From Alloascoidea africana (lineage: Eukaryota; Ascomycota; Alloascoideomycetes; Alloascoideales; Alloascoideaceae), in assembly GCA_030581615.1 (NCBI GenBank), contig JAKTTT010000007.1, forward strand, positions 248,001 to 312,000: a stretch of 64,000 nucleotides of DNA, in the 5' to 3' direction. The notes under the pieces were generated by a model. That model was not told the DNA's origin. It worked only from the letters and a program-made list of their open reading frames with translations, and did no database searches. Every line of letters begins with the position of its first letter. Within the stretch, counting starts at the first letter, position 1. Below, in pieces: positions 11,785 through 22,530 of the stretch. A program made the position numbers and the translations under genes.

Positions 11785-14700
11785 ATGGACAACTTGCGCC
11801 AGAACAAAGCCGGCCCAGGTCCTGTTTCTGACTCCCGCTCTGGGCCTGGGGCTGGGCCAGGTCCTGGCTCGGGATCTGGGACTACACAGGGACTTAGGCA
11901 TGCCCAGCAGCAGGCCTCTACCTCTTCTTCACCTGCTTCGTGGGTCTACACTGAACATCAGTCGTACCTGACTACACCAGTCAGCATCCATGCTCTTTCT
12001 CCAGCCAACTCTGTTTCAGCTGGAGAAACTCAAAACCTCGAAATGAACGCCGGAGGTTCCTATGCACACGATAAACTGAATCATGAGCAGCAGAACAGAG
12101 GTGAAAATGGACCCTCGACAGGCCAGCGTCGATGCTCAAACTATAGCGGGAACAGTCCGCAACCTCAACCTCAGCCTCAGCCTGTACCAGCTAGGGGAGT
12201 TACCAATACTGTCTACGTTTCTTCTCCCGAGCAATATTGGTCCCCTGATCCCAAGAACGTTGTACCTGTTGATCAACGAGGCAGACCAGTTCCTACACCT
12301 GCCTCCGGCACGAACTTTAACATGAATCCTCAACAGGGCCAGCATCCATCACCACAAAGAATAGAAGGCGCACACTATACCAATAACGCGATGTTGAACC
12401 AACAGCAGCATCCTCCTCTAGTGCCTGAACAGGCCCAGTATTACCAACAACAACAGCCGAGACCAATCAGCGTCCCTGTACCCATGAATATGAATGTAAA
12501 TAACAATTCAGCCGCTGCCTCTCCTTGTGCTTTCAATAATTCCCAGATGCAGCCTCAGCAACAAATGCCACAAGCCTACTCGCCAGCCGGACCCGTCCAG
12601 CAGTTCCAGGCAGTTCCTATTCAGGTAAATATGGGCATGAACCCTCAGCAGCAGCAGCAGCAGCAGCAGCCGCAACAACAACAACAGCAGCAACAGTTTC
12701 AAGGACTTGTCCAATACGTTCCATCACCACCCGTCAAGATTGTTGCTTGTACCTCTGTTTCATCCTCCAAAAAAGCTTCAAAACACAAGTTTCGACCTTG
12801 TGATACCTGCCGAAGGCGTAAAACCAAATGTGCAATTCTCCCTGGACATCCAGCCTGTGTTCAATGTGAAATGAAAGGTATCACCTGTACCTATATCGAA
12901 ACCGCTTTAAAGAAAAAAGAATCTACAAATGGATCTTATTCTTCTGTTAATCCCTCATTACAAGGAGATATTAATAATTCGGAGTATTCTGAGCATGTGT
13001 CTAAACGACGGAAATATGATACTGATAATAACAAAGGCGATTCTCCCGCTACTGTATCGTCATCCTCACCTTCGGCATCGGGTATAGTACAACAGCAACT
13101 GCAAGTGAAACCACAACGGGAACGAGAGCAAGAACGAGAAGAACAAGAACAAAAACGGGATCGGGAAGTGGCGGCCAACACCACAGATACACAAATGATA
13201 TCAAAAGGAAGAATAAAGGATTCTCGGGGTCCAAGGTCATCATTCTACATTGGACCCACATCTGTATTTGACAACAAGTTGTTGGAACAAATCCAGTTTG
13301 ATAAGATGGATCGGGCAGATTTAAATCCTCGAATATCGCTGAGAAGAGTGGCACCAGATGTGATATTTCAACTCCAGAACGATTCTCTAGATCCTGAATT
13401 CTACAACATTCGTGACGATGATGTTGATGAAGTGGAAAACTTGGTGGCTCCTCATGGTCCAGCATTGGTCAATCTGTATTTCGCAAATATCCATCCTTCA
13501 TACCCTATTCTTAACAAATATCAGTTTCTGGAGAAATATCATCGTTCTTGTAAAGAGATTTCGGCATCTTTATTGGCCAGCATTTATTCACTTGCGACAC
13601 AATGGTGGGATTACGATTTAACCCTTGCTAATGGTATCCCCAAGGCTGCAAAACCAGATTGTGAGAAGTTGAATGAAATAGCAGCAAGATCGTTTGATAA
13701 TTTGTTGGAGAATCCAAAATTGAGTGTTATTCAAGCAGCTTTGTTACTGCTTCAATGTCGACCAACTCATTCTAGAAATTGGGTCTTGTGTAGCCAGATG
13801 GTTGCTCTTTTGGATGAATTGGGGTTGAGAAACGATTGTAAAAATTGGAAAATCCCCAAATGGGAGAAAAACTTGAGAATGAGACTTGCTTGGGCAGTCT
13901 GGATTCAAGAAAAATGGCTAAGTTTGTCAGAAGGTCGACCATCACATATTGATGTTGGCACAAATTGGCTTGTGAAAAAATTATCACCTGAAGATTTTGA
14001 TGATGCTCCTCCAGTTACAACGACGACCAAGAAGAAAGGAGTCAAGAACGAGTCATTGCTATTTACCGAAATGGCTTCTTTAAGTATCATCGTCTCGGAA
14101 TTACAAGATACTTTTTACACATCTTTTGCCTCATCTTTAGATATGCCCGTTGCGAAAGTTCTTGACTTGGCAAAACCTTTACAATTAAAACTTAGAAATT
14201 GGTTCCACAATCTACCCGAAGAATTACAAATGCAAAATTCAAAATCTCGTAGACTTAATTCAAATGGACATCTTCATTTGGCATATTTTGCAGCGGAAAT
14301 CACATTACACAGGAAAATCATATCAAGTTTACATGCTACAAAAGATGTTCCTCAAGAATTAATCAACGTTTGTAGACAGGCTGCAAATACACGACTTTGT
14401 GCAGCGATTGATTTTGTGAAAGGTTTACGACCAGAACATGTTGAATCCTTTTGGCATTCATCTTCAACTTCCAATTTTGCATTGATTGGAACTTTTGGAG
14501 CATTGTTGTATGCAACTTCTCAAACTGAATCCAATGGTTGTGAAAGTAGAGAACAAAAATATTTTCGGGAACATGTATCCGATTATTGCTGGACATTAAG
14601 AGTTTCATCAAAAGGATTTGAACAAGCGAAAAATGCACTTAAACAGTTGGATTTGTTGTTTATGAAGATTCCTTTTCTTAAACCTGTTTATGCGGCCCTA

Positions 14701-15345
14701 AATGGAAAAGATGAGTTTACACAAAGTGATGGCCAGCAAGTAATTTCTGATGATGAGGATGAGGATATGGAATTTAGCATTGAGAATAGTACAAGATCAC
14801 TAGTTTCCAAGGCTAGAGAAATTCCGATGAATACTACTGGTACTATGGAGACTGAGAATGGGACGAAGGGGAAACAGGAGCAACCTCATCGACAAGAGTC
14901 TATTCCTGGTGCGGCGGTTACAGATGGTATCCCCACACCATCTTCTCTTAGACATACTCCACCTTCCAGTTCACGTATAAGCGCCAATGATGAAATCAAA
15001 AATTCTCAAAAAATCCCAAATTTATCGACAAAAGTTGATGGACTTGATGATTTCAGGTTGAGTGATAATGCAGAGACAAACCCAATTACCAAAGACAAGG
15101 AAAATGGTGATCGGGTAGATACCGAGAAGCAAGTCAATGTCATTTCAGTTGATGATGATGAAGATGGAGCCACAACTACTGCTAGCCGATCGGGTGCATT
15201 ATCTCAATCTTCCAAGAATAACCAAACAGAGAAACCAAAAGTTGGCACTTTAGAAGCAAACGTACAAACTTCATCACCACCGGCATCACCAAAACAGCCT
15301 TCAACCACTGCATTTACAAATTCAAAACAAGATGTGGAGAAATAA
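11785..15345 (+). CDS. DAL81: Dal81/TamA-like Zn2Cys6 transcription activator
   Basis: Single exon, 1186 residues from the first in-frame ATG at 11785; the frame is open further upstream without ATG. The N-terminal third is rich in Gln and Pro, with polyglutamine encoded near 12645-12695. A Zn2Cys6 cluster (CDTCRRRKTKC...CVQCEMKGITC) starts at about residue 339. The fungal-specific factor domain follows, with RMRLAWAVWIQEKWLSLSEG and GRPSHI blocks as in Dal81 of yeast and TamA of Aspergillus. Those proteins are pathway-independent coactivators of nitrogen catabolism genes, and for them the zinc cluster is often dispensable. The C-terminal tail is acidic and Ser/Thr-rich. Assignment rests on remembered family similarity. 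Confidence 0.8.
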   Translation: MDNLRQNKAGPGPVSDSRSGPGAGPGPGSGSGTTQGLRHAQQQASTSSSPASWVYTEHQSYLTTPVSIHALSPANSVSAGETQNLEMNAGGSYAHDKLNHEQQNRGENGPSTGQRRCSNYSGNSPQPQPQPQPVPARGVTNTVYVSSPEQYWSPDPKNVVPVDQRGRPVPTPASGTNFNMNPQQGQHPSPQRIEGAHYTNNAMLNQQQHPPLVPEQAQYYQQQQPRPISVPVPMNMNVNNNSAAASPCAFNNSQMQPQQQMPQAYSPAGPVQQFQAVPIQVNMGMNPQQQQQQQQPQQQQQQQQFQGLVQYVPSPPVKIVACTSVSSSKKASKHKFRPCDTCRRRKTKCAILPGHPACVQCEMKGITCTYIETALKKKESTNGSYSSVNPSLQGDINNSEYSEHVSKRRKYDTDNNKGDSPATVSSSSPSASGIVQQQLQVKPQREREQEREEQEQKRDREVAANTTDTQMISKGRIKDSRGPRSSFYIGPTSVFDNKLLEQIQFDKMDRADLNPRISLRRVAPDVIFQLQNDSLDPEFYNIRDDDVDEVENLVAPHGPALVNLYFANIHPSYPILNKYQFLEKYHRSCKEISASLLASIYSLATQWWDYDLTLANGIPKAAKPDCEKLNEIAARSFDNLLENPKLSVIQAALLLLQCRPTHSRNWVLCSQMVALLDELGLRNDCKNWKIPKWEKNLRMRLAWAVWIQEKWLSLSEGRPSHIDVGTNWLVKKLSPEDFDDAPPVTTTTKKKGVKNESLLFTEMASLSIIVSELQDTFYTSFASSLDMPVAKVLDLAKPLQLKLRNWFHNLPEELQMQNSKSRRLNSNGHLHLAYFAAEITLHRKIISSLHATKDVPQELINVCRQAANTRLCAAIDFVKGLRPEHVESFWHSSSTSNFALIGTFGALLYATSQTESNGCESREQKYFREHVSDYCWTLRVSSKGFEQAKNALKQLDLLFMKIPFLKPVYAALNGKDEFTQSDGQQVISDDEDEDMEFSIENSTRSLVSKAREIPMNTTGTMETENGTKGKQEQPHRQESIPGAAVTDGIPTPSSLRHTPPSSSRISANDEIKNSQKIPNLSTKVDGLDDFRLSDNAETNPITKDKENGDRVDTEKQVNVISVDDDEDGATTTASRSGALSQSSKNNQTEKPKVGTLEANVQTSSPPASPKQPSTTAFTNSKQDVEK

Positions 15346-16068
15346 TTAATAGATAACGAATAGAGAGTTTGTGATTTTTCACAAATATTTTTGCTTGTTT
15401 ACTTTCTTTTACAAACCTTTTGGATTTTTTTTTTTTTTTTTTGGTTTGCCCTAAAATAATGATCAGTATTATATTTTTTTTATCTCTATGTTTTATAATT
15501 GTCATTTTGAAAACTAAAAAGTTGTTAACATATACTACTCATCGTCGGTCACATAGAATACATTTTTAATTTTCAAGTCTTCTAATCTCTTAAATTTGAA
15601 CTTTCAAACCGTGTGTAAAAGATTTACATATTTGTCCTGTTCTGCAGTTCTCAGTAATTTGTAGTAACTAACCCTATTTACAGTAGTCTGTAAAAACAAA
15701 CTATGAACATTCAAGAGCTCTAAATAAGACATTAGTAACTCAGAGATTTCTATACTTTATATTTTTTTGTGGTATAAAATTACAAGAGTCAAGTGAAAGG
15801 ATTAGCATGAATAAATAGCACAAAAAACAAACAAACAAACAAAAAAAAGCCTGAGTCCTTAAAACAGATCAAACCTAACAGTAAAAGAACAAAAGGAAGA
15901 AGCCTGTAAACCAGAAAACTCCAATAAAAGACAAATAAAAAACAATAAAACAACAAACAAATTAATTTTGAACAAAAAGTAAAATGGAGAAATAGTATAT
16001 GGCCAGTGCAAGAGATATACAACGGGAGTTGCTTTTCATAAAATAAATGCAGAAATAGTATTCTTTCG
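15346..16068. other. Convergent intergenic region
   Basis: About 720 bp between the tail-to-tail DAL81-like and coiled-coil genes, AT-rich with a long T tract near 15425-15445 and (CAAA)n near 15820-15845. It should hold both terminators. No gene was seen. Confidence 0.45.
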
Positions 16069-17652
16069 CTACTGTTTTTGATCTTTTAAAGCATTTTTCT
16101 TCAAAGTTTGTAACATCTTTTCAAGCCGTTTTCTTTCCGTTTGTTCCTTTATCAATGCTTTTTGATGCTTTTGGTTCAGATCCGCAACCAATTTGCGAAA
16201 TTCATGTCTGAGAATCATTGCAGCTGAGCTTGAACTGGCGCTTGCGCTAGAATTTGGTGAAACGGGAAATCCCGATTTGGAACCAAAACTGGTAGCGGAT
16301 AAGGGCGTTGTTGGAGGGAATGGTGAGGTGGCACCTGAAGCTGCAAAGGAGCCAGAGGAACTGATGATATTTGAAACCGAGTGAGTGTCATCATTTGTGT
16401 CCAGAAACGACCCAAGATTTTGCACTTTATAGTCTATCAGCATACTCTTGGATTCATTTAGCTCACTTGTCAAGTCATCAATCGTTTTGTGTAATCTGTT
16501 AATTTCTGCCTCACTGTCAAGAGTTTGAAGGGTTATTGAATCAAGGTTTCCAACTGTATCGTTTAATTCGAGTTCTAAAAGATCGCATTTCTGTTTGTAA
16601 TCGGAGAGTACAGTTTTAAATCCTCTTCTCTCGTCATCGTACTGTTTCTGTAATACTGAAGCTTGTAACTTGAGATTATTTAGAGTTGCTTGAATATCAA
16701 CAATATCTGCACCACCACCGTCTTCTCTCTCGTTTCTAATCCTCATTCGTTCAATTCTCATAGAAGCTTCTTGAAGGGTGTGGTTAAGTCTATGGAAGCT
16801 CGCTAAAATCGCACCATTTTCAGTTTTTGATAAATCCTGGTCTTGTGTATCCTCATTGGCTTCTGATCTAAATCGGACATTGTCTTTCGTCCTGCTTTTA
16901 TCGTAATCTTGATCGCTTTCCTCATCGTCATAGCCTAACCGGAGAATAACTCCATTGTCGTGCCTTCTCCCCCTTTGTGCCTGTAACTTGGACTCAAAGT
17001 GCTGGACCAAAAGATCAATCATTTGTGTAGCACTGCTAGATGGATCCGAGTCATCAATTTTCCTGCTCTCAAGCATCAACTTGAGGTGACTTTTCACCCT
17101 ATCCAGCTGAGCTTTCGCCTGAACACTGTCATTCGTTGAAGAAGATGCACCATTTGCATGTGAATATAGTTCAGCTTTTGAAGGAGGAATGCCCTCGTTC
17201 GAGTTGATAGAATAGCCAAGAATTAGCGCTCCAATACAGTGATTGAGAATACGGTCGTTGAGCTCGCTCCGTGACTCCTGGTCCATTTCGTGGAGTGCCT
17301 GCTCCATCAGGGCCTGTACCTCGCCTTTAGAGTACACGAGACTGTCTGCTCGACTGTGCATCGGCACCGAGCTGTCATTCTCAGCTCGCGTGGTCAGAAA
17401 CACTATGGCGTCTTCCACAAGCTGGTGGACCAGTATCGATATCGCAGACTCGGACTTGAGCCTTGCCACCTCGAGCTTGAGCTGGGGGGACAGCTCCAAC
17501 CTCAGCTGGGACAGTTTCAGATCGGAGCCGCCCGTGAGCATTTGGAGCTTAGCCTCTGCGGCCTGCGTGTGTGCCGACTCGCCGCGCCCGCTCCAGGACG
17601 CGAACGGCGACGGCGCTGAGGACAGACGGGACGCCAGCAGGTGAGGGTCCAT
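16069..17652 (-). CDS. Coiled-coil protein of unknown function
   Basis: The first ATG downstream of the divergent PPZ gene is at 17652, giving 527 residues; the frame is open further upstream to 18342 but that part overlaps PPZ coding sequence and is judged a shadow. The protein has a conserved-looking block around residues 50-140 (including ESAISILVHQLVEDAIVFL), an acidic linker, then long heptad-like coiled coils (about residues 290-430), a Ser-rich stretch and a final basic coil ending ALKDQKQ. The general plan recalls fungal septation-induced Uds1 proteins, but this is only an impression. It shares a 184-bp promoter with PPZ. Confidence 0.7.
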   Translation of the reverse strand: MDPHLLASRLSSAPSPFASWSGRGESAHTQAAEAKLQMLTGGSDLKLSQLRLELSPQLKLEVARLKSESAISILVHQLVEDAIVFLTTRAENDSSVPMHSRADSLVYSKGEVQALMEQALHEMDQESRSELNDRILNHCIGALILGYSINSNEGIPPSKAELYSHANGASSSTNDSVQAKAQLDRVKSHLKLMLESRKIDDSDPSSSATQMIDLLVQHFESKLQAQRGRRHDNGVILRLGYDDEESDQDYDKSRTKDNVRFRSEANEDTQDQDLSKTENGAILASFHRLNHTLQEASMRIERMRIRNEREDGGGADIVDIQATLNNLKLQASVLQKQYDDERRGFKTVLSDYKQKCDLLELELNDTVGNLDSITLQTLDSEAEINRLHKTIDDLTSELNESKSMLIDYKVQNLGSFLDTNDDTHSVSNIISSSGSFAASGATSPFPPTTPLSATSFGSKSGFPVSPNSSASASSSSAAMILRHEFRKLVADLNQKHQKALIKEQTERKRLEKMLQTLKKNALKDQKQ

Positions 17653-17836
17653 CGGGGTGTGGTCGTGGCACTGAGGATGTTGTGGTGGTGGTGGTGGCTC
17701 CAGAGCCGTGGAGGTGAGGTCCTTCCCCAGCCAAGCGTTACCCTGCCGCACAACACCCGTGCACCCGTCCGGTCCGTTTTCCGCCTTCTCGCGATTTCGT
17801 TCTCTCTTTTTCCAAATCACCACGCTCCTCCTCCAA

Positions 17837-19486
17837 ATGGGAAACACCCCGTTCAGCGATGCCTCCTCCGCAAATGCTCCCCTGTCCTCCGAAAAGCCCC
17901 CTTCCACCAGTGTCCGCGCCCTCTCGGCGTCCAGTGCCGCAGCCGACCCGGACGACGACGACGAGCCCAATATACGAAGGCCCCAATCTCCCAGCAGCAA
18001 AGAACCGACATCAGCCCGCAACAATCGCCGTTCGATAGGACATGGCCAGAAGGAGCACGATGCGAGAAGCGGACGCCGCAGACGTTCTGATACTTCCAGC
18101 AGAGACGAGCACGAGCTCGCTGAACACGTCTCGATCCTCCGTCTCGGCCCTACCGACTCGTCCATGGCCATTTTGAACGACTCAGCCGCTTCTGGTGGTG
18201 GAAGCAGTTCGCTAGACTCGCTCAGCACCCCTAATTCCGACTTTAGCCTATCTAGCAGTAGCGCCTCCTCTCCACAGGAGTTAGCTTCGCCAGTGAAACG
18301 GGCGGTCTCGTCCATTCGGCAATCGTCCTCGTCTCGTGCCAAGTCCAGATTCGGAATTGCTGTGGAGTCGTTGGGGAAGCAGAAAAAACACTCTTACTCA
18401 CCCCATTCCCATTCACACACCCCAGGATCCTCCACCACTTCTACCACCAACACCAGCACCAGCACCAGCACCACCGCGTCCTCGTCGTCCAGCAGCTCGC
18501 TGCTGTCTCGCTCTAAGAGCCATGACTTTAATGTTGATGTGCTGATCGAGCGTCTGCTTGAGCGCGGGCTGTCTGCGTCTTCCTATTCTGGACGGCTCTG
18601 CGCAAGCCAATCGGAAATCATCACGGTGTGCAGAATGGCAATTGAGGTGTTCATGTCCCAGCCCACTCTTTTGGAGTTGGGATCGCCCGTTAAGGTCGTT
18701 GGAGACATACATGGCCAATTTTACGACCTTATCCGTATCTTTATGCTCTGTGGAATGCCCCCTAAGTCGAATTACCTCTTTTTGGGTGACTACGTCGATA
18801 GGGGACAACAGTCGATCGAGACCATTTTACTTTTGCTCTGTTTTAAAATTAAATACCCAGAAAACTTCTTTATGCTTCGAGGCAACCATGAGTGCGCATC
18901 GATTACAAAGATCTATGGCTTTTATGAAGAGTGCAAACGAAGATGCACAGTGAAAATTTGGAAATCCTTTGTCGACGTGTTCAACACTCTGCCGCTGGCG
19001 GCCACCATTGGCGGCAAGATCTTTTGTGTCCATGGCGGTCTCTCTCCATCCTTGGACAGTTTGGATAGAATACGCAAGATTTCTCGCCCCACTGATATTC
19101 CCGACGTTGGGCTCATGAGCGACCTTTTGTGGTCCGACCCGGATGCAAACACTCTGCAATGGAGCAAAAATGATCGTGGTGTTTCCTACTGCTTTGGCAA
19201 ATCGGTTGTGACTCAGTTCTGCCGTGACTTCAAGTTTGATCTGGTTTGCCGTGCCCATATGGTGGTGGAGAACGGCTACGAGTTTTTCAACAAGAGGCAT
19301 TTGGTGACTGTTTTCAGCGCACCCAATTACTGTGGTGAATTTGACAATTGGGGCGCTGTAATGTCCGTTTCAAAGGAACTCTTGTGTAATTTTGAACTGT
19401 TGAAGCCCTTGGACGCTGTCAAGTTGAAGAAAGCAATGAGACGAATACGTTCCTATACAAGAGTTACACAGATGAAAGTTACTTAA
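17837..19486 (+). CDS. PPZ1: PPZ-type serine/threonine protein phosphatase
   Basis: Start taken at 17837 (MGNTPFS), giving 549 residues; the open frame upstream begins with GTG only. The N-terminal 230 residues are Ser/Thr-rich and disordered. The C-terminal half is a complete PP1-like catalytic core: [49 protein letters not shown] and [11 protein letters not shown] are all intact. This architecture is that of fungal Ppz1/Ppz2, which regulate potassium and sodium homeostasis at the plasma membrane and are inhibited by Hal3. Gly2 may be myristoylated as in yeast Ppz1, although position 6 is Phe rather than Ser/Thr, so this is uncertain. Confidence 0.9.
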   Translation: MGNTPFSDASSANAPLSSEKPPSTSVRALSASSAAADPDDDDEPNIRRPQSPSSKEPTSARNNRRSIGHGQKEHDARSGRRRRSDTSSRDEHELAEHVSILRLGPTDSSMAILNDSAASGGGSSSLDSLSTPNSDFSLSSSSASSPQELASPVKRAVSSIRQSSSSRAKSRFGIAVESLGKQKKHSYSPHSHSHTPGSSTTSTTNTSTSTSTTASSSSSSSLLSRSKSHDFNVDVLIERLLERGLSASSYSGRLCASQSEIITVCRMAIEVFMSQPTLLELGSPVKVVGDIHGQFYDLIRIFMLCGMPPKSNYLFLGDYVDRGQQSIETILLLLCFKIKYPENFFMLRGNHECASITKIYGFYEECKRRCTVKIWKSFVDVFNTLPLAATIGGKIFCVHGGLSPSLDSLDRIRKISRPTDIPDVGLMSDLLWSDPDANTLQWSKNDRGVSYCFGKSVVTQFCRDFKFDLVCRAHMVVENGYEFFNKRHLVTVFSAPNYCGEFDNWGAVMSVSKELLCNFELLKPLDAVKLKKAMRRIRSYTRVTQMKVT

Positions 19487-19747
19487 ATTTTGTACGCATT
19501 TTCCTTCTCTCTCTTTTTTTAGTTCTTTTGGTATTTTGTGGGAGCTCTATTTCCTTTGTTTTGTTATTATTGTTCACTGATAAAGTACTGTTATAAACCT
19601 AGATTATGTTATGAATACCTATGCTCAAGAAATAGCCTGATCCAACTTATTAAGGTTCACGCTCTTTTTTGGTGTTATCTTTTATAATAAAAATTAAAAA
19701 ATATTAAATCCATATGTTGGGAAGTGAATGCTAAATTAATCTAACTG
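19487..19747. other. Short convergent spacer PPZ/VPS45
   Basis: These 261 bp separate two stop codons facing each other. The sequence is T-rich then A-rich and is likely to hold both 3' ends. Confidence 0.5.
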
Positions 19748-21817
19748 CTAATAATCTACCATTCTTTGTGATAGTCTTCCTCGTGCGGTCGCGGAAACTG
19801 GAGGAGGCCATCTCTGTCCAGCATCCTCAATATCATCCAGGAAAGACCTCGTTGACAGAATTCCAGTTCCACCCAAAACAAACCGAATGCCTCTGTTGCT
19901 CTCGTTCAATTCCGCAATTAGTCGTGCTTCTTCAAAGGTGGCCCCACCAACGAAAAATACAACAATATCTTGAGCCTTTTCCTGAACCACGGGAAGCTTG
20001 CCGTTCTCGTCTGGATACAGACTAGGGAAAAGAGACTCTTGCATCTTCCCGCGAACCAGTTCCGTAAGCACTCGTTCCAGTCTCGGGGTGTGTAACATGT
20101 AGACATTCTCGCTCTTGTTCTTGGCGCGTAGAGTCGTGGCGGCTTTTGAGAAGAACGAAGAAGACTCCGTATCCGATGTCCCTATTCTCTCAGAAGTCCC
20201 GGCATATCTTAGGAGATGGTTAATAACCTCGATTTTGTGTTCAGGCACGCCGGATCGAACCAAAAGAGAAATCAGCTTGGGCAGAGCATTAAGTGGGTGC
20301 TTTTCGTATCTCAACGCATAAATCGCAACCAAGCGTATCTTTGCATCACTCGATAACGGTTTTTGATTCTGTTGACTTGGAATATCGGGCGAGGCATTGG
20401 GTAATATCAATTGCTCTAGCTCTCTCAAATCTGAATTGTGCGTATCGTTACAGGCTAGACTTTGCTCAAGTTCCGAAACATCCCAAATTCGGTTTTGTGC
20501 GAGTCTCTTGTCCAGTTCGCTGACAAGGGACAAATGCTTAGATACGTTTCCTGACAACTTGCGAAACTCGGGATACTCCTCAACAAACCGTTTCATATCT
20601 GATATACTTTCCAAGTTGCTGTTTGACTTTGTTTTCGTTTGATATTGATGCACGTATTCTTTGATCGTGTCGCTCAAATCTGCAAAATTTAGAAACATTG
20701 CCTTTTTGAAAAACTCATCCTGGGAAGCTGAAAGAACAACCTCTTTCAACTCTGGTGCAATGTCTGGAACGTGAGACAGGTCCACCCGGTTATTCGTGAT
20801 CCCAATCAACTCATGCACTTGAGCTTGATAAGTCCAGGGTGTTAGTAAAGGAGTCATTGGGTCGTTCTTTCTGTCCAGTATTAGCAACACTGGAGGTGTG
20901 TCTGTCCTTGGGAAATCGAACAGAGCAGGTTGTTGTTTTATTCGATACTAAAATCAATGTTAGCGACCCTCTAAAAAAAGCACTTGTTGAAGCACATACG
21001 TTTATCTCTGCTGCAAGCTTCTTTGCCATTTGACTGTTATTTTCAAACCTAATAATCGGTTTCTTTTTCAAAGAGAGTAAAGACGCAAACAACCCTTCAG
21101 AGGCTCTACTGAAAGCATCAGTATTCCAAGTATTTGCTTTATCCCCAAGTGTTTTCTTTGGAGGAAGTGTATAAAAATCTCTGTTTATTATGAGGTAATC
21201 GATAAATATCTCTTCAACCTTTGTAACCACCTCAAAATCATCAGATTCAGCAAGTCTCTCAAGCTGGCTTTTCTGAACAGTATTGCTAAAATCTATTTTC
21301 AGAGAAAAAGGTTAGCACCCATAACCGTTATGTGAATACCGGAATGTCAATAGCATACACAGTTCATAGTTTCCATACTTGGGATTCCGGAGTTCTTCAA
21401 CCAAGTATTCTATTGAGTCGTGTGTTGGTCGTAGGAAACAAACACATTTTAAATGTCGCATCTTGTCCCTTGTTTCATTATCAATTCGACTGTAAAGAAA
21501 ATGTTAGATCTGGAAAAAACTAGACTCTTCCACCCAAACTTTTTTGAAGTTACACACTCAATAAGATAAACTTCTTTTTGAAGCAACGAGGACTGGGTGG
21601 TGCATAATGAAATTATCGATGTCTAGGAAAACTGTTAGCTTCGGTTCGATTGTGGGGGCCCTGCCACGTTACGTTGAAAGAACCATACAGTTTCCTTATC
21701 TAAAAGTAACACCTTGATTCTTGAAGTGTGTCCCAGAGCGCCACTTGCAGAAGTCTCCGATGACTCGGACCCTACCAGTCTCGTCACATAGGATAATGCA
21801 GATTTGTTGAAATCCAT
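19748..21817 (-). CDS. VPS45: Sec1/Munc18 protein Vps45, five exons
   Basis: Exons: 21689-21817, 21558-21622, 21359-21489, 21000-21292, 19748-20947; 605 residues (577 in S. cerevisiae). Donors are GTATGG, GTGTGT, GTATGC and GTATGT; the last intron is only 52 bp. The spliced protein follows Vps45 closely: IKVLLLDKET, TQSSLLQKEVYLIDRI, LRNPKYGNYELYFSN, KSQLERLAESDDFEVV, LLILDRKNDPMTPLLTPWTY, EEYPEFRKLSGNVSKH and the FFVGGATFEEARLI and VLGGTGILSTRSFL blocks. Vps45 binds the SNARE Tlg2 and drives Golgi-to-endosome vesicle fusion. The third donor is placed so that the Tyr of ELYFSN is created by splicing. The protein has a modest C-terminal extension past the usual end. Confidence 0.95.
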
Positions 21818-22198
21818 GGTGGTTGAACTACAGCTTAGAATCAAGAAAACAGTGCTCAGAACGGATTTCGTGGGTGGTTGAGATAGAGCAGCACATACAT
21901 CCGTACGCCCGATAGGTTGGAGTATAAAAACATTGAAAACCCGAGGTTTAGTGTTAAAAGGTTACTTTTAAGGAACTGTCGATAAATATACGTTTGTCTT
22001 TAATATAGTGTAGTTCTCTAAATCTGTTATTTCAATGGTTTTGGTCGGGAAGTGGGTCGTGAGATAGAGAGCGTTGTGCCAGAGCATCCGGCCAATGGCG
22101 GTGGGTCAACAACTGCCTTTTGGTCCAACTTGCACAAGTCTCTCTTTTCTATCAACTCCACGAAACCAGTCACCAGCCCTCACAACGATCGTAAAGAG
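21818..22198. promoter_or_regulatory. Divergent promoter of VPS45 and RTC6
   Basis: 381 bp between the two start codons. A GTATAAAAA element at 21921-21929 is a plausible TATA box on the plus strand. An upstream GTG-initiated extension of the RTC6 frame crosses this region but is not needed. Confidence 0.5.
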
Positions 22199-22530
22199 AT
22201 GTTACCGGTATATAGAACAGCATTTTCTCGGATGAGCCGGCCCTTGGGCATGCTTGCATCTCCTTTTGCAGCTTCTCCGTTCAGAATCATGACCCAAACA
22301 CATTCGCTCAACTTTCTACAACCACCCATGACGAGAGGCATGAAGGTCAGATCATCGGTGAAAAAGTTTTGCAGTGACTGCTATGTATGTACCTTGATTC
22401 TTATAATCTTTTAGTTTTTCACTGTTCTTACTGAGTGGAAATTTTCAATGGACGATAGATTGTTAGGCGGAAAGGCAGGGTTTATGTCTATTGCAAGTCA
22501 AATCCAAAACACAAGCAACGACAGGGCTAA
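22199..22530 (+). CDS. RTC6: Mitochondrial ribosomal protein bL36m
   Basis: Two exons, 22199-22384 and 22459-22530, giving 85 residues. Exon 1 encodes a mitochondrial presequence-like segment and then GMKVRSSVKKFCSDCY; exon 2 continues IVRRKGRVYVYCKSNPKHKQRQG, exactly the bL36 zinc-ribbon pattern (Cys, Cys, Cys, His). The intron is 74 bp with a GTATGT donor and GATAG acceptor and joins in phase 0. bL36 is a small large-subunit ribosomal protein; the yeast form is Rtc6, 93 residues. The start at 22199 is the first ATG in the open frame; a later Met is possible without losing the mature part. Confidence 0.93.

Noticed and set aside
17653-18342. N-terminal extension of the coiled-coil gene across the PPZ gene
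   Set aside because: The extension is antisense to the Ser-rich N terminus of PPZ and has a first good ATG at 17652; its composition mirrors the PPZ coding repeats.
21652-21670. GGTTCGATTG resembling a tRNA B box
   Set aside because: No matching A box or acceptor stem; it lies within the first intron of VPS45.
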